NCBI RefSeq assembly: GCF_032925565.1
Contig: NZ_CP136708.1
Coordinates: 1,364,001 to 1,428,000 of the forward strand
Direction of reading: 5' to 3'
DNA from: Alteromonas sp. CI.11.F.A3
Lineage (GTDB): Bacteria > Pseudomonadota > Gammaproteobacteria > Enterobacterales > Alteromonadaceae
Length of the DNA: 64,000 nucleotides
The notes under the pieces were generated by a model. It made no database searches. It saw only the letters and a program-made list of their open reading frames with translations, and was not told the DNA's origin. The position numbers and the translations under genes are program-made. Below are positions 34,311 through 43,641 of this stretch, in pieces. Position 1 is the first letter of the stretch. Every line of letters starts with the position of its first letter.

Positions 34311-35738
34311 ATGACACTGTATGAGTCGCTTGCCTGTGAACTGAAAGCGCAAATAGATCGTGGGTTATTTGAGGAAGGAGATAAACTTCCCTCGGTAAGG
34401 CAACTGTCTAAAGAGCATCACGTTAGTATCGCTACAGTACAAGAGGCCTATCGGGTTTTAGAGTCTCAAATGTACGTTGAAGCGAAGCCTAAATCAGGCT
34501 ATTTCGTTTCGTCAAATACCACATTGAATAACACGCCTAAAATGACCAAGCCGCCGCAACGGCCTATGGATGTGTCTCAGTGGGAAGATGTACTCAACAT
34601 GTTGCTGAATACCTTTAACAAAGACAACGGTATTGAAACACGGTGCCAATTTCAGCACGCCATGCCTAATATGACCGCTAAAACACTAAAGCCACTCACA
34701 AAACGTTTGCATGAGTTAACGAAAAATCGGCCACTTGATGGCATGGTGTATGGCGATGTTAAAGGCGATCATAACCTAAGAAAGCAGCTTAGCCGTCTTA
34801 CCGCTGCATCGGGTTGTAGGCTGCAGTCGGATGAATTTATTGTTACTTCAGGTTGCCAAGAAGCGTTATCAGTATGTCTTCGTGCGGTGGCCAATGCGGG
34901 TGATGTGATTGTGGTTGAATCTCCGGGTTTTTATGGTGCCATGCAAGCGATAAAAGGCGCGAATTTAAAAGCACTAGAAATACCTACCGACTCCGAAACT
35001 GGCTTGAGTTTAGATGCCCTAAAGCTGGCGCTAGATCAATGGCCGGTGAAAGCTATTCTAGTCGCCCCAACCGTCAATAATCCTCAGGGCTTTGTTATGC
35101 CCGATGATAAGAAAAAAGCGCTTTACGACATGGCCAGAGAATACGATGTTGCCATTATTGAGGATGATATTTACGGCGACATTGCCTATTCGTATCCGCG
35201 GCCAAGAACGGTTAAATCGTTTGATGAGGATGGCCGAGTATTGCTGTGTTCGTCATTTTCGAAAACCTTGGCACCAGGGTTTAGGGTAGGGTGGATAGCA
35301 CCCGGAAGTTTCAGGAACAAAGTACTTCATGCAAAGTATGTTAGCAGTTCCATGTGCCCCACATTGCCTCAGTTAGCTATAGCAAGCTACATTGAACAAG
35401 GCGGTTACGATAAACACATACGGGCAATGCGACACTATTATTTAAGTGCAAGAGAGGCGCTTCGCTCTGATATTAAGCGCTATTTTCCATACGATACGTG
35501 CGTGAGTTACCCACAAGGCGGATACGTACTTTGGGTTGAACTAAATGCGAAATATGACGCGGTTAAACTGGCAGATAAAGCCAAAGAATATGGTATTTAC
35601 ATTGCGCCAGGGCAGCTTTTTTCGGCGACAGGGAAGTATCGAAATTGCTTACGCTTCAACTTTATTGACGGTACGCAGGAGGTTCGTACCCAAAGCATAA
35701 AATTGCTTGGCGAATTGATTGAGTCATTAACACAGTGA
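34311..35738 (+). CDS. MocR-type regulator (GntR HTH plus aminotransferase domain)
   Basis: 475 residues. Residues 1-66 form a GntR winged helix (DKLPSVRQLSKEHHVSIATVQEAYRVLE). The rest is a fold-type I aminotransferase domain with the PLP lysine at 318 (SSFSKTLAPGFRVGW), NPQG and EDDIYGD. MocR proteins use PLP as an effector co-factor and control transport or PLP metabolism. It is divergent from the LysE exporter gene and faces a ladder of direct repeats. Its target is an inference from position. Confidence 0.93.
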   Translation: MTLYESLACELKAQIDRGLFEEGDKLPSVRQLSKEHHVSIATVQEAYRVLESQMYVEAKPKSGYFVSSNTTLNNTPKMTKPPQRPMDVSQWEDVLNMLLNTFNKDNGIETRCQFQHAMPNMTAKTLKPLTKRLHELTKNRPLDGMVYGDVKGDHNLRKQLSRLTAASGCRLQSDEFIVTSGCQEALSVCLRAVANAGDVIVVESPGFYGAMQAIKGANLKALEIPTDSETGLSLDALKLALDQWPVKAILVAPTVNNPQGFVMPDDKKKALYDMAREYDVAIIEDDIYGDIAYSYPRPRTVKSFDEDGRVLLCSSFSKTLAPGFRVGWIAPGSFRNKVLHAKYVSSSMCPTLPQLAIASYIEQGGYDKHIRAMRHYYLSAREALRSDIKRYFPYDTCVSYPQGGYVLWVELNAKYDAVKLADKAKEYGIYIAPGQLFSATGKYRNCLRFNFIDGTQEVRTQSIKLLGELIESLTQ

Positions 35739-35748
35739 GCGGCAAAGC

Positions 35749-35785
35749 ATTATGTGTTTGGTAACAAACGTACCAAACACATAAT
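35749..35785. terminator. Perfect 15-bp-stem hairpin between convergent genes
   Basis: ATTATGTGTTTGGTA (35749-35763) and TACCAAACACATAAT (35771-35785) are perfectly complementary with a seven-base loop. It lies 10 bases after the MocR stop and 16 before the lipoprotein stop. A U tract is absent. Confidence 0.7.
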
Positions 35786-35801
35786 ATTGGAGGGCGTAAA
35801 G

Positions 35802-36197
35802 TTAGTCTTTACTATCACATTCGCTTACGTCACCACCCATTTTTTTCTTCATTGCAATACAGGCTTCACGTACTTTTTCAGCGCCAGCGTCCATCATATC
35901 AGCACCTTTTTCTTTACCATCTTCATACGCATCAGAGGCCATGTCTTTGCCGTCTTCATAGGCATCTGAAGCCATATCTTTGCCATCTTCATAAGCACTT
36001 GATGCTGAATTTTTAGTCTCGTCCCAAGCATCAACTGTTTTTTCTTTTGCTTCTTCGTAGCCTTCAGCTGTCGCGTCGCCAGCTTTCTCCATTTCCATCA
36101 TGGCTTCTTTTTTGGCTTCTTCTGCTGACTCTTTGTTTGACTCAGAACAGCCTACAATAGTAAGTAATAATGCTAACGCAATTGCTTTGTTTTTCAT
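35802..36197 (-). CDS. Acidic repeat lipoprotein (LEA-like)
   Basis: 131 residues. The lipobox IVGC lies near residue 17. The mature protein is a long amphipathic helix rich in Ala, Glu, Asp, Lys and Met, with 11-residue units AYEDGKDMASD repeated three times, a period typical of LEA-like or apolipoprotein helices. Two cysteines at the C-terminus (EACIAMKKK and SECDSKD) may form a disulfide. Probably a periplasmic stress or membrane-shielding protein; no assignment can be made. Confidence 0.75.
   Translation of the reverse strand: MKNKAIALALLLTIVGCSESNKESAEEAKKEAMMEMEKAGDATAEGYEEAKEKTVDAWDETKNSASSAYEDGKDMASDAYEDGKDMASDAYEDGKEKGADMMDAGAEKVREACIAMKKKMGGDVSECDSKD
35911..36009. repeat. Three 33-bp tandem repeats in the lipoprotein gene
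   Basis: Units 35911-35943, 35944-35976 and 35977-36009 encode the 11-residue AYEDGK-type repeat. Synonymous changes between units show it is not a fresh duplication. Confidence 0.8.
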
Positions 36198-36378
36198 GGT
36201 GAAACTCCTTTTGCCGAATTTAGTGCAAGTGTTAAGGTTAGTTAAAATGTTGCATTCATCTATTAGCGCTAAACCAGATTATGCTGCTAGCTTATATAAC
36301 TAATATTTGATATTTCCAGTCTAGCCTAAATAATCCTCAAAGTGTAAAGAGTATTGTATGTACCTACTTACTTTTTAA

Positions 36379-36936
36379 CTAACTAACCGGCTTGATTGAT
36401 GGTTGAATTTCAATTTGTGGGTCGCAGTTAATCTTATCTACAATAAATTCCCCAGTTAGTTGTGAACGGTAGGTGTGCTGTACCCATACATCTAGCGCCA
36501 ACTCACAGGTGTTTATGCTTACCCAGCGCTTCCCCTTTTTGTATTGCATTTTATCGGTTAAGAAAAATGACACTCTGTCATTCTGCCAACTTTCCATTTC
36601 GAACCTCTGACCCCGTCCAATATATTCTTCTTCATCACCCGCTCGGCGTGCATGGATCCAAGCAAATTTATAGCCTGTCTTTTCCTGCTTGTGTGCTGGT
36701 GCGGATTGATTCAGTTCTAAAATGATCTTCACGTCCGCTTCAGCGAAATTGCTTTGGGGTATTGATAATATTCCGTTTAAAAAATCTTTACCCTCATACT
36801 TGAAGAAGTAGGTTTCACCTTCTTCAGTGCCTTCGCCTCCTTTCAACGATTGCCCTAGTAAGTTGTCAGTAAAAACCGATAAATTTAAGGTGTAGCTATG
36901 AACAGTTTTATGGCAATGCTTTTTATGATGGTCCAT
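36379..36936 (-). CDS. Hypothetical protein of the nSTAND1 operon
   Basis: 185 residues, not recognised. No signal peptide. Starts MDHHKKHCHKTVHSY, and the body has a beta-rich pattern (YKFAWIHARRAGDEEEYIGRG, RVSFFLTDKMQY). It follows the stop of the large regulator gene by 19 bases on the same strand, so it is the last gene of the operon. A role as effector or partner of that protein is a guess from position only. Confidence 0.55.
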   Translation of the reverse strand: MDHHKKHCHKTVHSYTLNLSVFTDNLLGQSLKGGEGTEEGETYFFKYEGKDFLNGILSIPQSNFAEADVKIILELNQSAPAHKQEKTGYKFAWIHARRAGDEEEYIGRGQRFEMESWQNDRVSFFLTDKMQYKKGKRWVSINTCELALDVWVQHTYRSQLTGEFIVDKINCDPQIEIQPSIKPVS

Positions 36937-36955
36937 CTGAAGCTCCTTTCAGGGT

Positions 36956-39900
36956 TTAAATGTCGTCTTTAGCGCGATTAACGGCGTCTGATAACTGAGG
37001 ATGTAAGTACCCTTTTTTTTGCAGACCTAGCAGCACATCTTTAGCCGCACTTCGCTTAGATGACACAAGTAAAAAATAGAATTCAGTTAGTGAAGCATTC
37101 ATATCTTTCGATAGTTTGTCAGTGTTCGCTGATGTGAGATGTGCGAGGGCTAAGCTTTCACGTTCTCCTCTGTCTACATCTTTTCCGGTATCCTCACCAA
37201 GAGTGCAGGAGTGATTTCTGCATTTTAAATGCAATTCCCAAAGTAGGCGTGGGGTAGACTCACTATTGAAATCTAAAGATGGCTTAGCAATATCTAATAT
37301 TACCTGTGAGTTTTCGCGGTTTTCGAACCCCAATTTCACACTGTAAATTTTCTGTTTTATGGGTAGATTTTTGGTTTTGTTAAATGCAGCATAAGTGAGG
37401 TTGAGCAGTTCTGGGGCAGGTTTCTTTTCTTGTGTGTCGAAGAGTAAATGATAATCCCAATAGAAGAACATTAATGTAGCAACTTTGGTCATCCAGGCTT
37501 CATTTTCAGGTTCCTGTTTAGCCAGTTTTTGTGCCAGTACTACACCGTCGGCTATTGTTTTTTCAGCACCTGACGTGTTGCCAATGGACATTTGAGCTTG
37601 TATCAGCAAATTGGCAGATGACAAGGTTTGATAGGCAATGTTGTAGTCGTCAGGGTTTTCTAATAGCAACTTACCCGCAAGGGTATAGGCTTCTTGTGCC
37701 AGTTGCTCGGCTTCTCTAAATTCAAAAGTTTGAAAGGCGACCGCCACTAGCCCCAATAAAGAACCTCGCAGCGAAGTTTGAACTTCACTATGGTTAGGTT
37801 GCGACATTAGCATTTTGCGTTTTAACGCAATGGAATCACGGAAGCTTTGGCTGGCTTTTTGGTACTGGGAAATACGAAGCGCTAAACTACCAATATTGTG
37901 TTGAGCAGAGCTAACTTCCAGCATCCATTTGGGATTTAGCTCATCAAGCACTAACAGCTGTTGTGAGTAGTTAAGGTACTTCGTCCATTCTTCAATGGTA
38001 GTGGTATAGTTTTGTTTAAAGTAGGCGATGACGCCAATCCAATAATGAATATTTCCTTTTAAGAACAGCACTTGCTCACTAGTTTGTGCTGTACCTTGTG
38101 AAGTCGCATTTGCTGCAGCTATGCCCTCTAGTGACGTTTCTTTCGACAAGCCATAAGAAGCTTTTAGTGGCGCAGTGTCCTGTTTATTTAAAATATTTAA
38201 CGCTTGAGACAACTGCTCGCTGGCATCTTCAAACTCTCCTCGGTTAATGTTTATTTCGGCTAAAAGCTTCAACGAATTGGCTTGCCTTAGCCCATCACCG
38301 GTTTCAATACCTGCGTAATAATCTAACGTTTTTTGTCCAACGCCTTCGAGTACATCTAGCTTTCCTATGGGCTCTAACTGACTGCGTAAGTCGCCCAGCA
38401 TGTAATCAACTAAGCTTTCCGCTTTGTTTCGAAGTACCTGTGCGTGGTGACTTTGTTCAACGGCTAGCTGAGTTTGATTATTGCTATAAATGGCTAGGCC
38501 CGTTGTGGCCACAGCCAATATCGCTAGCGCGGCGATGGCCGTGGTTTTATAGCGCTGCGTTTTTTTATGCCGGCCTTCAGACAGACGAATGAATAGGGAT
38601 TCCTGCGGTGTTAAGTGCAAGTGGGGTTGTTTTGCCATCCAGCGAGCGTCGTCTAACTTTCTGCCTGAGGGCAGCAACATGTCTTGAGGTTGGCCCGCAT
38701 TTAACCAGCGACTGCAATCGGTATTGAGCTCCGTTCTTTTTAGCAACGCCGCACGGTTTTTTTGTGCCCAGTCGGTAATGCGATCCCAGTGTTTTAACAG
38801 GGCTTCATGGGCTACACAAACGCGCGTATTGCTTTTCACATCAAAGGGCGGAGTATTAGAAGCATATTCATTGGCTGCAATGTCAGACTCGGTAACAAAT
38901 AATCGAGCATCAACAAACTGCTGAATAAAAGCTAAGTCGTTCTCATCACTGAATTGCTCGAACGGTACTTTTCTAGCAATCAAGCCGGTTTGGTTAACAT
39001 CGTTAACGGTTACCAATTCGTGCATTACGCTCTTCCAACTCGCTTTAGCTGTGTCGCTCATGCTTTGGTAAGTACTCTCGGCTTGTTGCGCTATTGCGCC
39101 TTCTAAACCGCCAATGTCGGCAAAGGCAGAAAACAGCAGCGTGTTTTCTTTGTCGCGGCGCTGGTAAAGCAAGTCTAGGGTGAACTCCATTAAGGGCAGT
39201 GCATCGGGGTGCCCAATCGCCGCTTCTAGCAATACCTCATCAAGCTTTTCTCCCGTTTGTAAGTTTTCTTCAAAGCTAAGCCCTGCGGAAAGTGCCGGCA
39301 GGCGTATCATACGGGCAATATCTGTAGCATTTGGAGGTTGAAGATCGTATTGCTGGCCTTCGTCTTTAAGCCGTGCGAACCCCTCTAATTCCATGCTGTT
39401 GGCATAAAAGTCGTTTCGTAACGACACAATTAAAATAAGGCGTTGGGTTTTTACCAGCACGGTTAAAAAGCTAATTAAGCTAGCCGCGTCATCTTTTGAT
39501 AAGTTTGCGTCTTGTAGCACTTGCTCAAATTGATCGATAACAATTAGATTGTTAGGGCGCGCTACTGAGTCCCTTGATGGCGCACTGTCATTTAATTCAG
39601 AATTGCTATCACTTTTTTTAAGCAATGCTTTTAAGTGAGACGGGTGTTGGCTTAGGTCATAGGCATGGGCGTCTAAATTCCAAGTATCAACCAACATGCC
39701 CATATCGTTAAGGGCCCCTAACAGCTGCCTGAATATACTACTGGCTTTGCCGCGGGTAGGGGTGATAACCGTGTAGTGCTGCACTTTTATACCCGCTAAA
39801 CCTTCACTTCGGGTAATAAAGGGGATAACGCCAGCACGCAGCAATGATGATTTACCGCTGCCGCTTTTTCCCATTAATAACAAAAAACTGAAGTCATCAT

Positions 39901-40375
39901 CCATCGCTTGGTTAAGGTGATGAACCACTTCAGCAATCGCTTTGTTTCTACCAAAGAAAATAGCCGCATGCTGAGGCTGGAAAGTTTGTAATCCTAGGTA
40001 GGGTGAGCCTTGGTTCCACTGAGTGAGTTTTTGAAGGTTGCCCCACCGCTGACGCTCGTCTAATTGCACCACATTCGCAATAATGCGATAGCCACGGCGC
40101 TGAACGGTTTCTATGTATGAAGGTTGCCTTGAATTATCGCCAAGCTTCTTGCGCAACATGGCAATACATTTTTGTACTGGAGCATCGCCATAAAACGTAC
40201 CTTGCCAAAATTCTATAAGCAGTTGTTCGGTACTTATCACCTCGCCTGCGTGGGCTGACAGGTAGGCAAGCACGTCCATCATCTTAGGTTCAAGGTGAAC
40301 AGATGTGTTGTTACGAGACAGGGAGTTCAGCGATGTGTTGACTTCCCAGTCACCAAGTTGAAAGGTTTCGCTCAT
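36956..40375 (-). CDS. Winged-helix/nSTAND1 ATPase/TM/TPR regulator
   Basis: 1139 residues from ATG 40375; the frame runs to 40558 but the added 61 residues are not family-like. Residues 1-103 form an OmpR/CadC-type winged helix (LEPKMMDVLAYLSAHAGEVI, GYRIIANV). Residues about 124-560 form an nSTAND1 NTPase: SPYLGLQTF, FFGR, Walker A GKSGSGKSS (169-177), Walker B with Asp281, and VAHEALLKHWDRITDW. One membrane segment spans 611-631. The periplasmic part holds TPR-like helices. It is therefore a single-component membrane regulator with a STAND switch. It is in an operon with two secreted proteins and one unknown. Confidence 0.85.
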   Translation of the reverse strand: MSETFQLGDWEVNTSLNSLSRNNTSVHLEPKMMDVLAYLSAHAGEVISTEQLLIEFWQGTFYGDAPVQKCIAMLRKKLGDNSRQPSYIETVQRRGYRIIANVVQLDERQRWGNLQKLTQWNQGSPYLGLQTFQPQHAAIFFGRNKAIAEVVHHLNQAMDDDFSFLLLMGKSGSGKSSLLRAGVIPFITRSEGLAGIKVQHYTVITPTRGKASSIFRQLLGALNDMGMLVDTWNLDAHAYDLSQHPSHLKALLKKSDSNSELNDSAPSRDSVARPNNLIVIDQFEQVLQDANLSKDDAASLISFLTVLVKTQRLILIVSLRNDFYANSMELEGFARLKDEGQQYDLQPPNATDIARMIRLPALSAGLSFEENLQTGEKLDEVLLEAAIGHPDALPLMEFTLDLLYQRRDKENTLLFSAFADIGGLEGAIAQQAESTYQSMSDTAKASWKSVMHELVTVNDVNQTGLIARKVPFEQFSDENDLAFIQQFVDARLFVTESDIAANEYASNTPPFDVKSNTRVCVAHEALLKHWDRITDWAQKNRAALLKRTELNTDCSRWLNAGQPQDMLLPSGRKLDDARWMAKQPHLHLTPQESLFIRLSEGRHKKTQRYKTTAIAALAILAVATTGLAIYSNNQTQLAVEQSHHAQVLRNKAESLVDYMLGDLRSQLEPIGKLDVLEGVGQKTLDYYAGIETGDGLRQANSLKLLAEININRGEFEDASEQLSQALNILNKQDTAPLKASYGLSKETSLEGIAAANATSQGTAQTSEQVLFLKGNIHYWIGVIAYFKQNYTTTIEEWTKYLNYSQQLLVLDELNPKWMLEVSSAQHNIGSLALRISQYQKASQSFRDSIALKRKMLMSQPNHSEVQTSLRGSLLGLVAVAFQTFEFREAEQLAQEAYTLAGKLLLENPDDYNIAYQTLSSANLLIQAQMSIGNTSGAEKTIADGVVLAQKLAKQEPENEAWMTKVATLMFFYWDYHLLFDTQEKKPAPELLNLTYAAFNKTKNLPIKQKIYSVKLGFENRENSQVILDIAKPSLDFNSESTPRLLWELHLKCRNHSCTLGEDTGKDVDRGERESLALAHLTSANTDKLSKDMNASLTEFYFLLVSSKRSAAKDVLLGLQKKGYLHPQLSDAVNRAKDDI

Positions 40376-40568
40376 GTCTACAGATATCCCATATCCAAGA
40401 CAGACTGAACTCCAACCCCTTGATGGTTCTTCTTTTTGGGTCATCAATTTGCCATGTATAAGTCTAAACCGAGCGGGTGAGTTTGCAAGACTATTCATCG
40501 ATTCTAAGGTTTTAAGTAGGTTGAACCCTGCCGCAAAAAACACTGCGGCAGAAGCCAATACGCCATGA

Positions 40569-41012
40569 TTAATCCAGTTGGGCTACTTCGATGCTATTGT
40601 TTGTGGGAACGTCTAAGTGATTCAGAATAACGAAGTCGTAGGCGGTGTAACCGCGTTTAATAGACGTATTACATCGGGCAAGCGTTAGGGTACTTCTGCC
40701 TTGCGGTGATGTTAGGCATTTTCCACTACGTTGATTTTTAATCTTGCCAGAGCTTGTTATTGTCCAAGTATCGTAACTATCTATGCGGCAGTTTTCATAA
40801 GTTAACACATTGGTGCCCTTACGATTATAGCCGTAAGTCGACAAGCACTTAGTTTCATCGCTGTTATAAATAACCATTTGCTGCGGCGCATCTAGATTGT
40901 TACTCACCACACCCACTTTGTTCAATTCGTTGAAATTTGCTGCCTGAACGGCAGTGAATAAGAGTACTGCAGGGACTAGGCTAAAGGCTGCTTTTCTAAT
41001 GACGTTTTTCAT
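40569..41012 (-). CDS. Secreted ricin-type beta-trefoil lectin-like protein
   Basis: 147 residues. The signal peptide ends VQAAN. The mature part carries ricin B-like repeats: CLSTYGYNRKGTNVLTYENC followed by DTWTI (a QxW-like element), then GKCLTSPQGRSTLTLARC. A single partial trefoil, shorter than a full three-lobed lectin. Such folds bind sugars, here in the periplasm or outside. It lies upstream of the nSTAND1 regulator on the same strand, about 190 bases before its start. Confidence 0.72.
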   Translation of the reverse strand: MKNVIRKAAFSLVPAVLLFTAVQAANFNELNKVGVVSNNLDAPQQMVIYNSDETKCLSTYGYNRKGTNVLTYENCRIDSYDTWTITSSGKIKNQRSGKCLTSPQGRSTLTLARCNTSIKRGYTAYDFVILNHLDVPTNNSIEVAQLD

Positions 41013-41055
41013 TATCGTTTCCTTTTTCTATAAATTTCGATAGTAAATTTAGGGT

Positions 41056-41682
41056 CTAAGTTAATTTTTTTAAGGCCATTAAACTGCGATCATCAGTGGC
41101 GGTAAGTGTGATGCCAAACAACTTAAATGAGGTCAGTCGTTCACGCTTCCCAACGAAATCTAATAAGGTTATTTCGTTTTTGTGATTGGCCCACGCAATA
41201 TGGGTGAAATCATCGGCTGACATGGGCAAGGCATAGCTGTGTTTACGTAACGGTGAATAAACGCGAGGGCGAGTTTCTGTTTGGTTGTGCGATATAAACA
41301 ACAACCAATTTCCTGCGCTTGACCATTGGGGGGAGTATTTGGTTTTTGATGCTGTACTTGGCATCGACTCAATAAGGCGGAGCGTGGCAAGCTGTGTATC
41401 ATATAACCACAGGTGCAGGTTATGCGTCGTAAAGGTAAGATAGCGATTGTCATTCGACCAACTAAACTCACTAGCTTGCTGAACACGAGGAAGGTGAACT
41501 TCACGTTTAGACGTATTGGTTCCCAGCTCTATAACCAGAGTTTCTGGCTCACTCATATAGGCAACATAGCCATTGCTTTTATTGGCAGCATAGTGATTAT
41601 CTGTATGTGTAACTGCGCTTACCCAGGTAGGAAATACCAAGATTATTGCGCAACAACCTAGCATTAACGGTTTCATGTTCAT
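41056..41682 (-). CDS. Secreted PD40/TolB-like beta-propeller fragment protein
   Basis: 208 residues. A signal peptide is followed by PD40-like strands: SEFSWSNDNRYLTFTTHNLHLWLYD and YSPQWSSAGNWLLFISHN, the usual 'aW SpDG..l.f' form. It is short for a full propeller (about three blades). In related regulators of the CadC/PD40 group this domain is fused to the winged helix; here it appears as a separate secreted protein next to a winged-helix protein that carries TPRs. It is the first gene of the operon. Confidence 0.65.
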   Translation of the reverse strand: MNMKPLMLGCCAIILVFPTWVSAVTHTDNHYAANKSNGYVAYMSEPETLVIELGTNTSKREVHLPRVQQASEFSWSNDNRYLTFTTHNLHLWLYDTQLATLRLIESMPSTASKTKYSPQWSSAGNWLLFISHNQTETRPRVYSPLRKHSYALPMSADDFTHIAWANHKNEITLLDFVGKRERLTSFKLFGITLTATDDRSLMALKKLT

Positions 41683-41989
41683 TCCTTAAAGTAGGGTGGA
41701 AAAGACCAATCCTTCTTGTCGCGACATCAACCTGCGCTTTTAAAGCGATTGGTGTTGGAATGAGTATTGCCGGTTACCAAGAAAAAGAACTTACGGAAAC
41801 TTAACGGTTTGAAAATACTTCATGAAGTCAAACTTACGGGGTGGGAAAGCTATTATATTCAGTGGTATAAGAGTATTTTTTAGCAAACTACTTAAACGTT
41901 AAATAGTTTGGTGAATTCCTGTTTTGCAGCTATACGACTAAGTGTTAGGGTTGCTGAGCGTAATATAATAAGAAATTAAAGGGAATTTG
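41683..41989. other. Divergent promoter region
   Basis: About 307 bases between the operon starting at 41682 and the PrsW-like gene. It carries no gene and no obvious operator; AAGGGA just before 41990 is a ribosome site. Confidence 0.4.
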
Positions 41990-43597
41990 ATGAGTAAAAT
42001 ATGGTTGGTTCTGCTTGGTACGCCGTTTCTGATTGCTGCCTTAATAGTAAATTTTCTATTTAGCAGTGAGGACATTCCATTAGCGCAGAAAGCGGAAAAT
42101 ACAGCCATGTCTGGTAATCATGCCACGGCAGAAAGAATCTATGATGAGATGTTGCTCTCGGACCCATTAAACATAGCGCTCCACAGAGATAAAATTCGTA
42201 GCCATTTCAATATCCCAGAAAAAACGGGTAGAAGTTCGTATCGGGATGACAAAACAATAAAAGAGAATTACAAAGATTTATCTCAATCAGCTAGAAGGGA
42301 AAAATCTGATATTGGTTTTTATGGTTTGGGATACATTGAAATCATGGATGGAAATTCGGATAGAGCCTTAGATTTCTATCAATTAGTTAGGGATCCAGAG
42401 TTACCTTATTTGAATAACTCCATAGGCTACGTTTATTTAGAGCAAGAGCGCTACCTTGAAGCAGAGAAATACTTTTTAAGAGAGCTTGACGCCAACGCCA
42501 ATATATCAGGTGCCTATTCAAATTTAGCTAATGTTTATAAGGCTACTCAGAATGACGCTAAGTTAACTAGGTTATTAAGCAATGAAGAAGTTGTTGGGTA
42601 TGTTTCTAAAAGGCTTCTAAGGCATCACATGCTAGGTCAGGGCGATTTTGAGACATACAGCCATCATGCCTTCAAACTAGGTGATTACACAACATCAGGC
42701 GTGGTGGGGGCGGCATTAATTCTAATCGTTTGGGTGATTTTCTTGTTGTGGATAGACGTTTATGAAACTGAAAAAATTAGGCATATCCTTTTTGCACTGG
42801 TGATAGGTTGTGGTTTCTCTATGTTAGCCACACCCTTATACGATTTATATTTTGTTTGGCTTGGATGGGAGCTCAACGGAAACTACATTAACGATCTGCT
42901 GTACTGTATATTTGCTATCGGCGTAATAGAGGAAGCCGTAAAAATTATACCCTTTCTAATCTTGTTAAGATTCAAAAGTATTATCAACGAATCAATGGAT
43001 TACATAGTATACGCATCAGTCTGCGGGTTGAGCTTTGCTTTTATGGAAAACATAATGTACTTCCATGAAGGTGGCTTAGATAATGTTTTGAGCCGATCTG
43101 TTTCTGCTACCGTCCTTCATATGACATTAACTTCTTTTGTTGCTTACGGTTTAATGTACGCTAAATATCAGGCCAAAAGTGGTGCGCTAGTTTATTTCAT
43201 CTTCGCATTTTTCGCAGCTTGCGTAGTGCATGGGCTATATGATTTTTGGATAATATCTGATGGGTGGGTTGGTCATTTTAAGATCTTTTCGGTTGCAATT
43301 CTGTTTTACGCAGTGCATCGGTATGCGCTAGCTATCACCAATGCATTAAACGCTTCAGAGTTCAGTATTGGTAGGGGACAGTTGGTGCGTAGTGCAGAAT
43401 TTCTCGGTGCTGCCATGACGATCATCGCCGCATACCAATACACCATAATTGGTTACAAGTTTGGTGCTGAAAACGCAAACTTAAACTTATTTTCAATGCT
43501 AATAGGGTCGGCCTTTTTAGCATTTATCCTTGTAACAGTGCTTGGAAATATCAGGGTAACCAACGGAAGATGGGTAAGCATACTCAAATTTTGGTAA
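41990..43597 (+). CDS. TPR-PrsW family intramembrane protease
   Basis: 535 residues from ATG 41990, preceded by AAGGGA. One N-terminal membrane segment, then about 200 residues of TPR-like helices (SGNHATAERIYDEML, LNNSIGYVYLEQERYLEAEKYF, AYSNLANVYKA). The C-terminal half has eight or so membrane segments with the PrsW motifs: EEAVK at 314-318, FMEN with Glu353, His377 and His414. PrsW cuts membrane-anchored anti-sigma factors in Bacillus; here a TPR domain is attached. Adjacent to the nSTAND1 operon, divergent, so possibly functionally linked. Confidence 0.85.
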   Translation: MSKIWLVLLGTPFLIAALIVNFLFSSEDIPLAQKAENTAMSGNHATAERIYDEMLLSDPLNIALHRDKIRSHFNIPEKTGRSSYRDDKTIKENYKDLSQSARREKSDIGFYGLGYIEIMDGNSDRALDFYQLVRDPELPYLNNSIGYVYLEQERYLEAEKYFLRELDANANISGAYSNLANVYKATQNDAKLTRLLSNEEVVGYVSKRLLRHHMLGQGDFETYSHHAFKLGDYTTSGVVGAALILIVWVIFLLWIDVYETEKIRHILFALVIGCGFSMLATPLYDLYFVWLGWELNGNYINDLLYCIFAIGVIEEAVKIIPFLILLRFKSIINESMDYIVYASVCGLSFAFMENIMYFHEGGLDNVLSRSVSATVLHMTLTSFVAYGLMYAKYQAKSGALVYFIFAFFAACVVHGLYDFWIISDGWVGHFKIFSVAILFYAVHRYALAITNALNASEFSIGRGQLVRSAEFLGAAMTIIAAYQYTIIGYKFGAENANLNLFSMLIGSAFLAFILVTVLGNIRVTNGRWVSILKFW

Positions 43598-43641
43598 GTA
43601 AAATAAAGTATAATTAACGGAAGTATTCGATTTTTGTTTAA

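Noticed and set aside
35754..35969. 71-residue plus-strand frame over the repeat lipoprotein
   Set aside because: Antisense shadow of a lipoprotein gene with a clear lipobox; the start lies in a hairpin.
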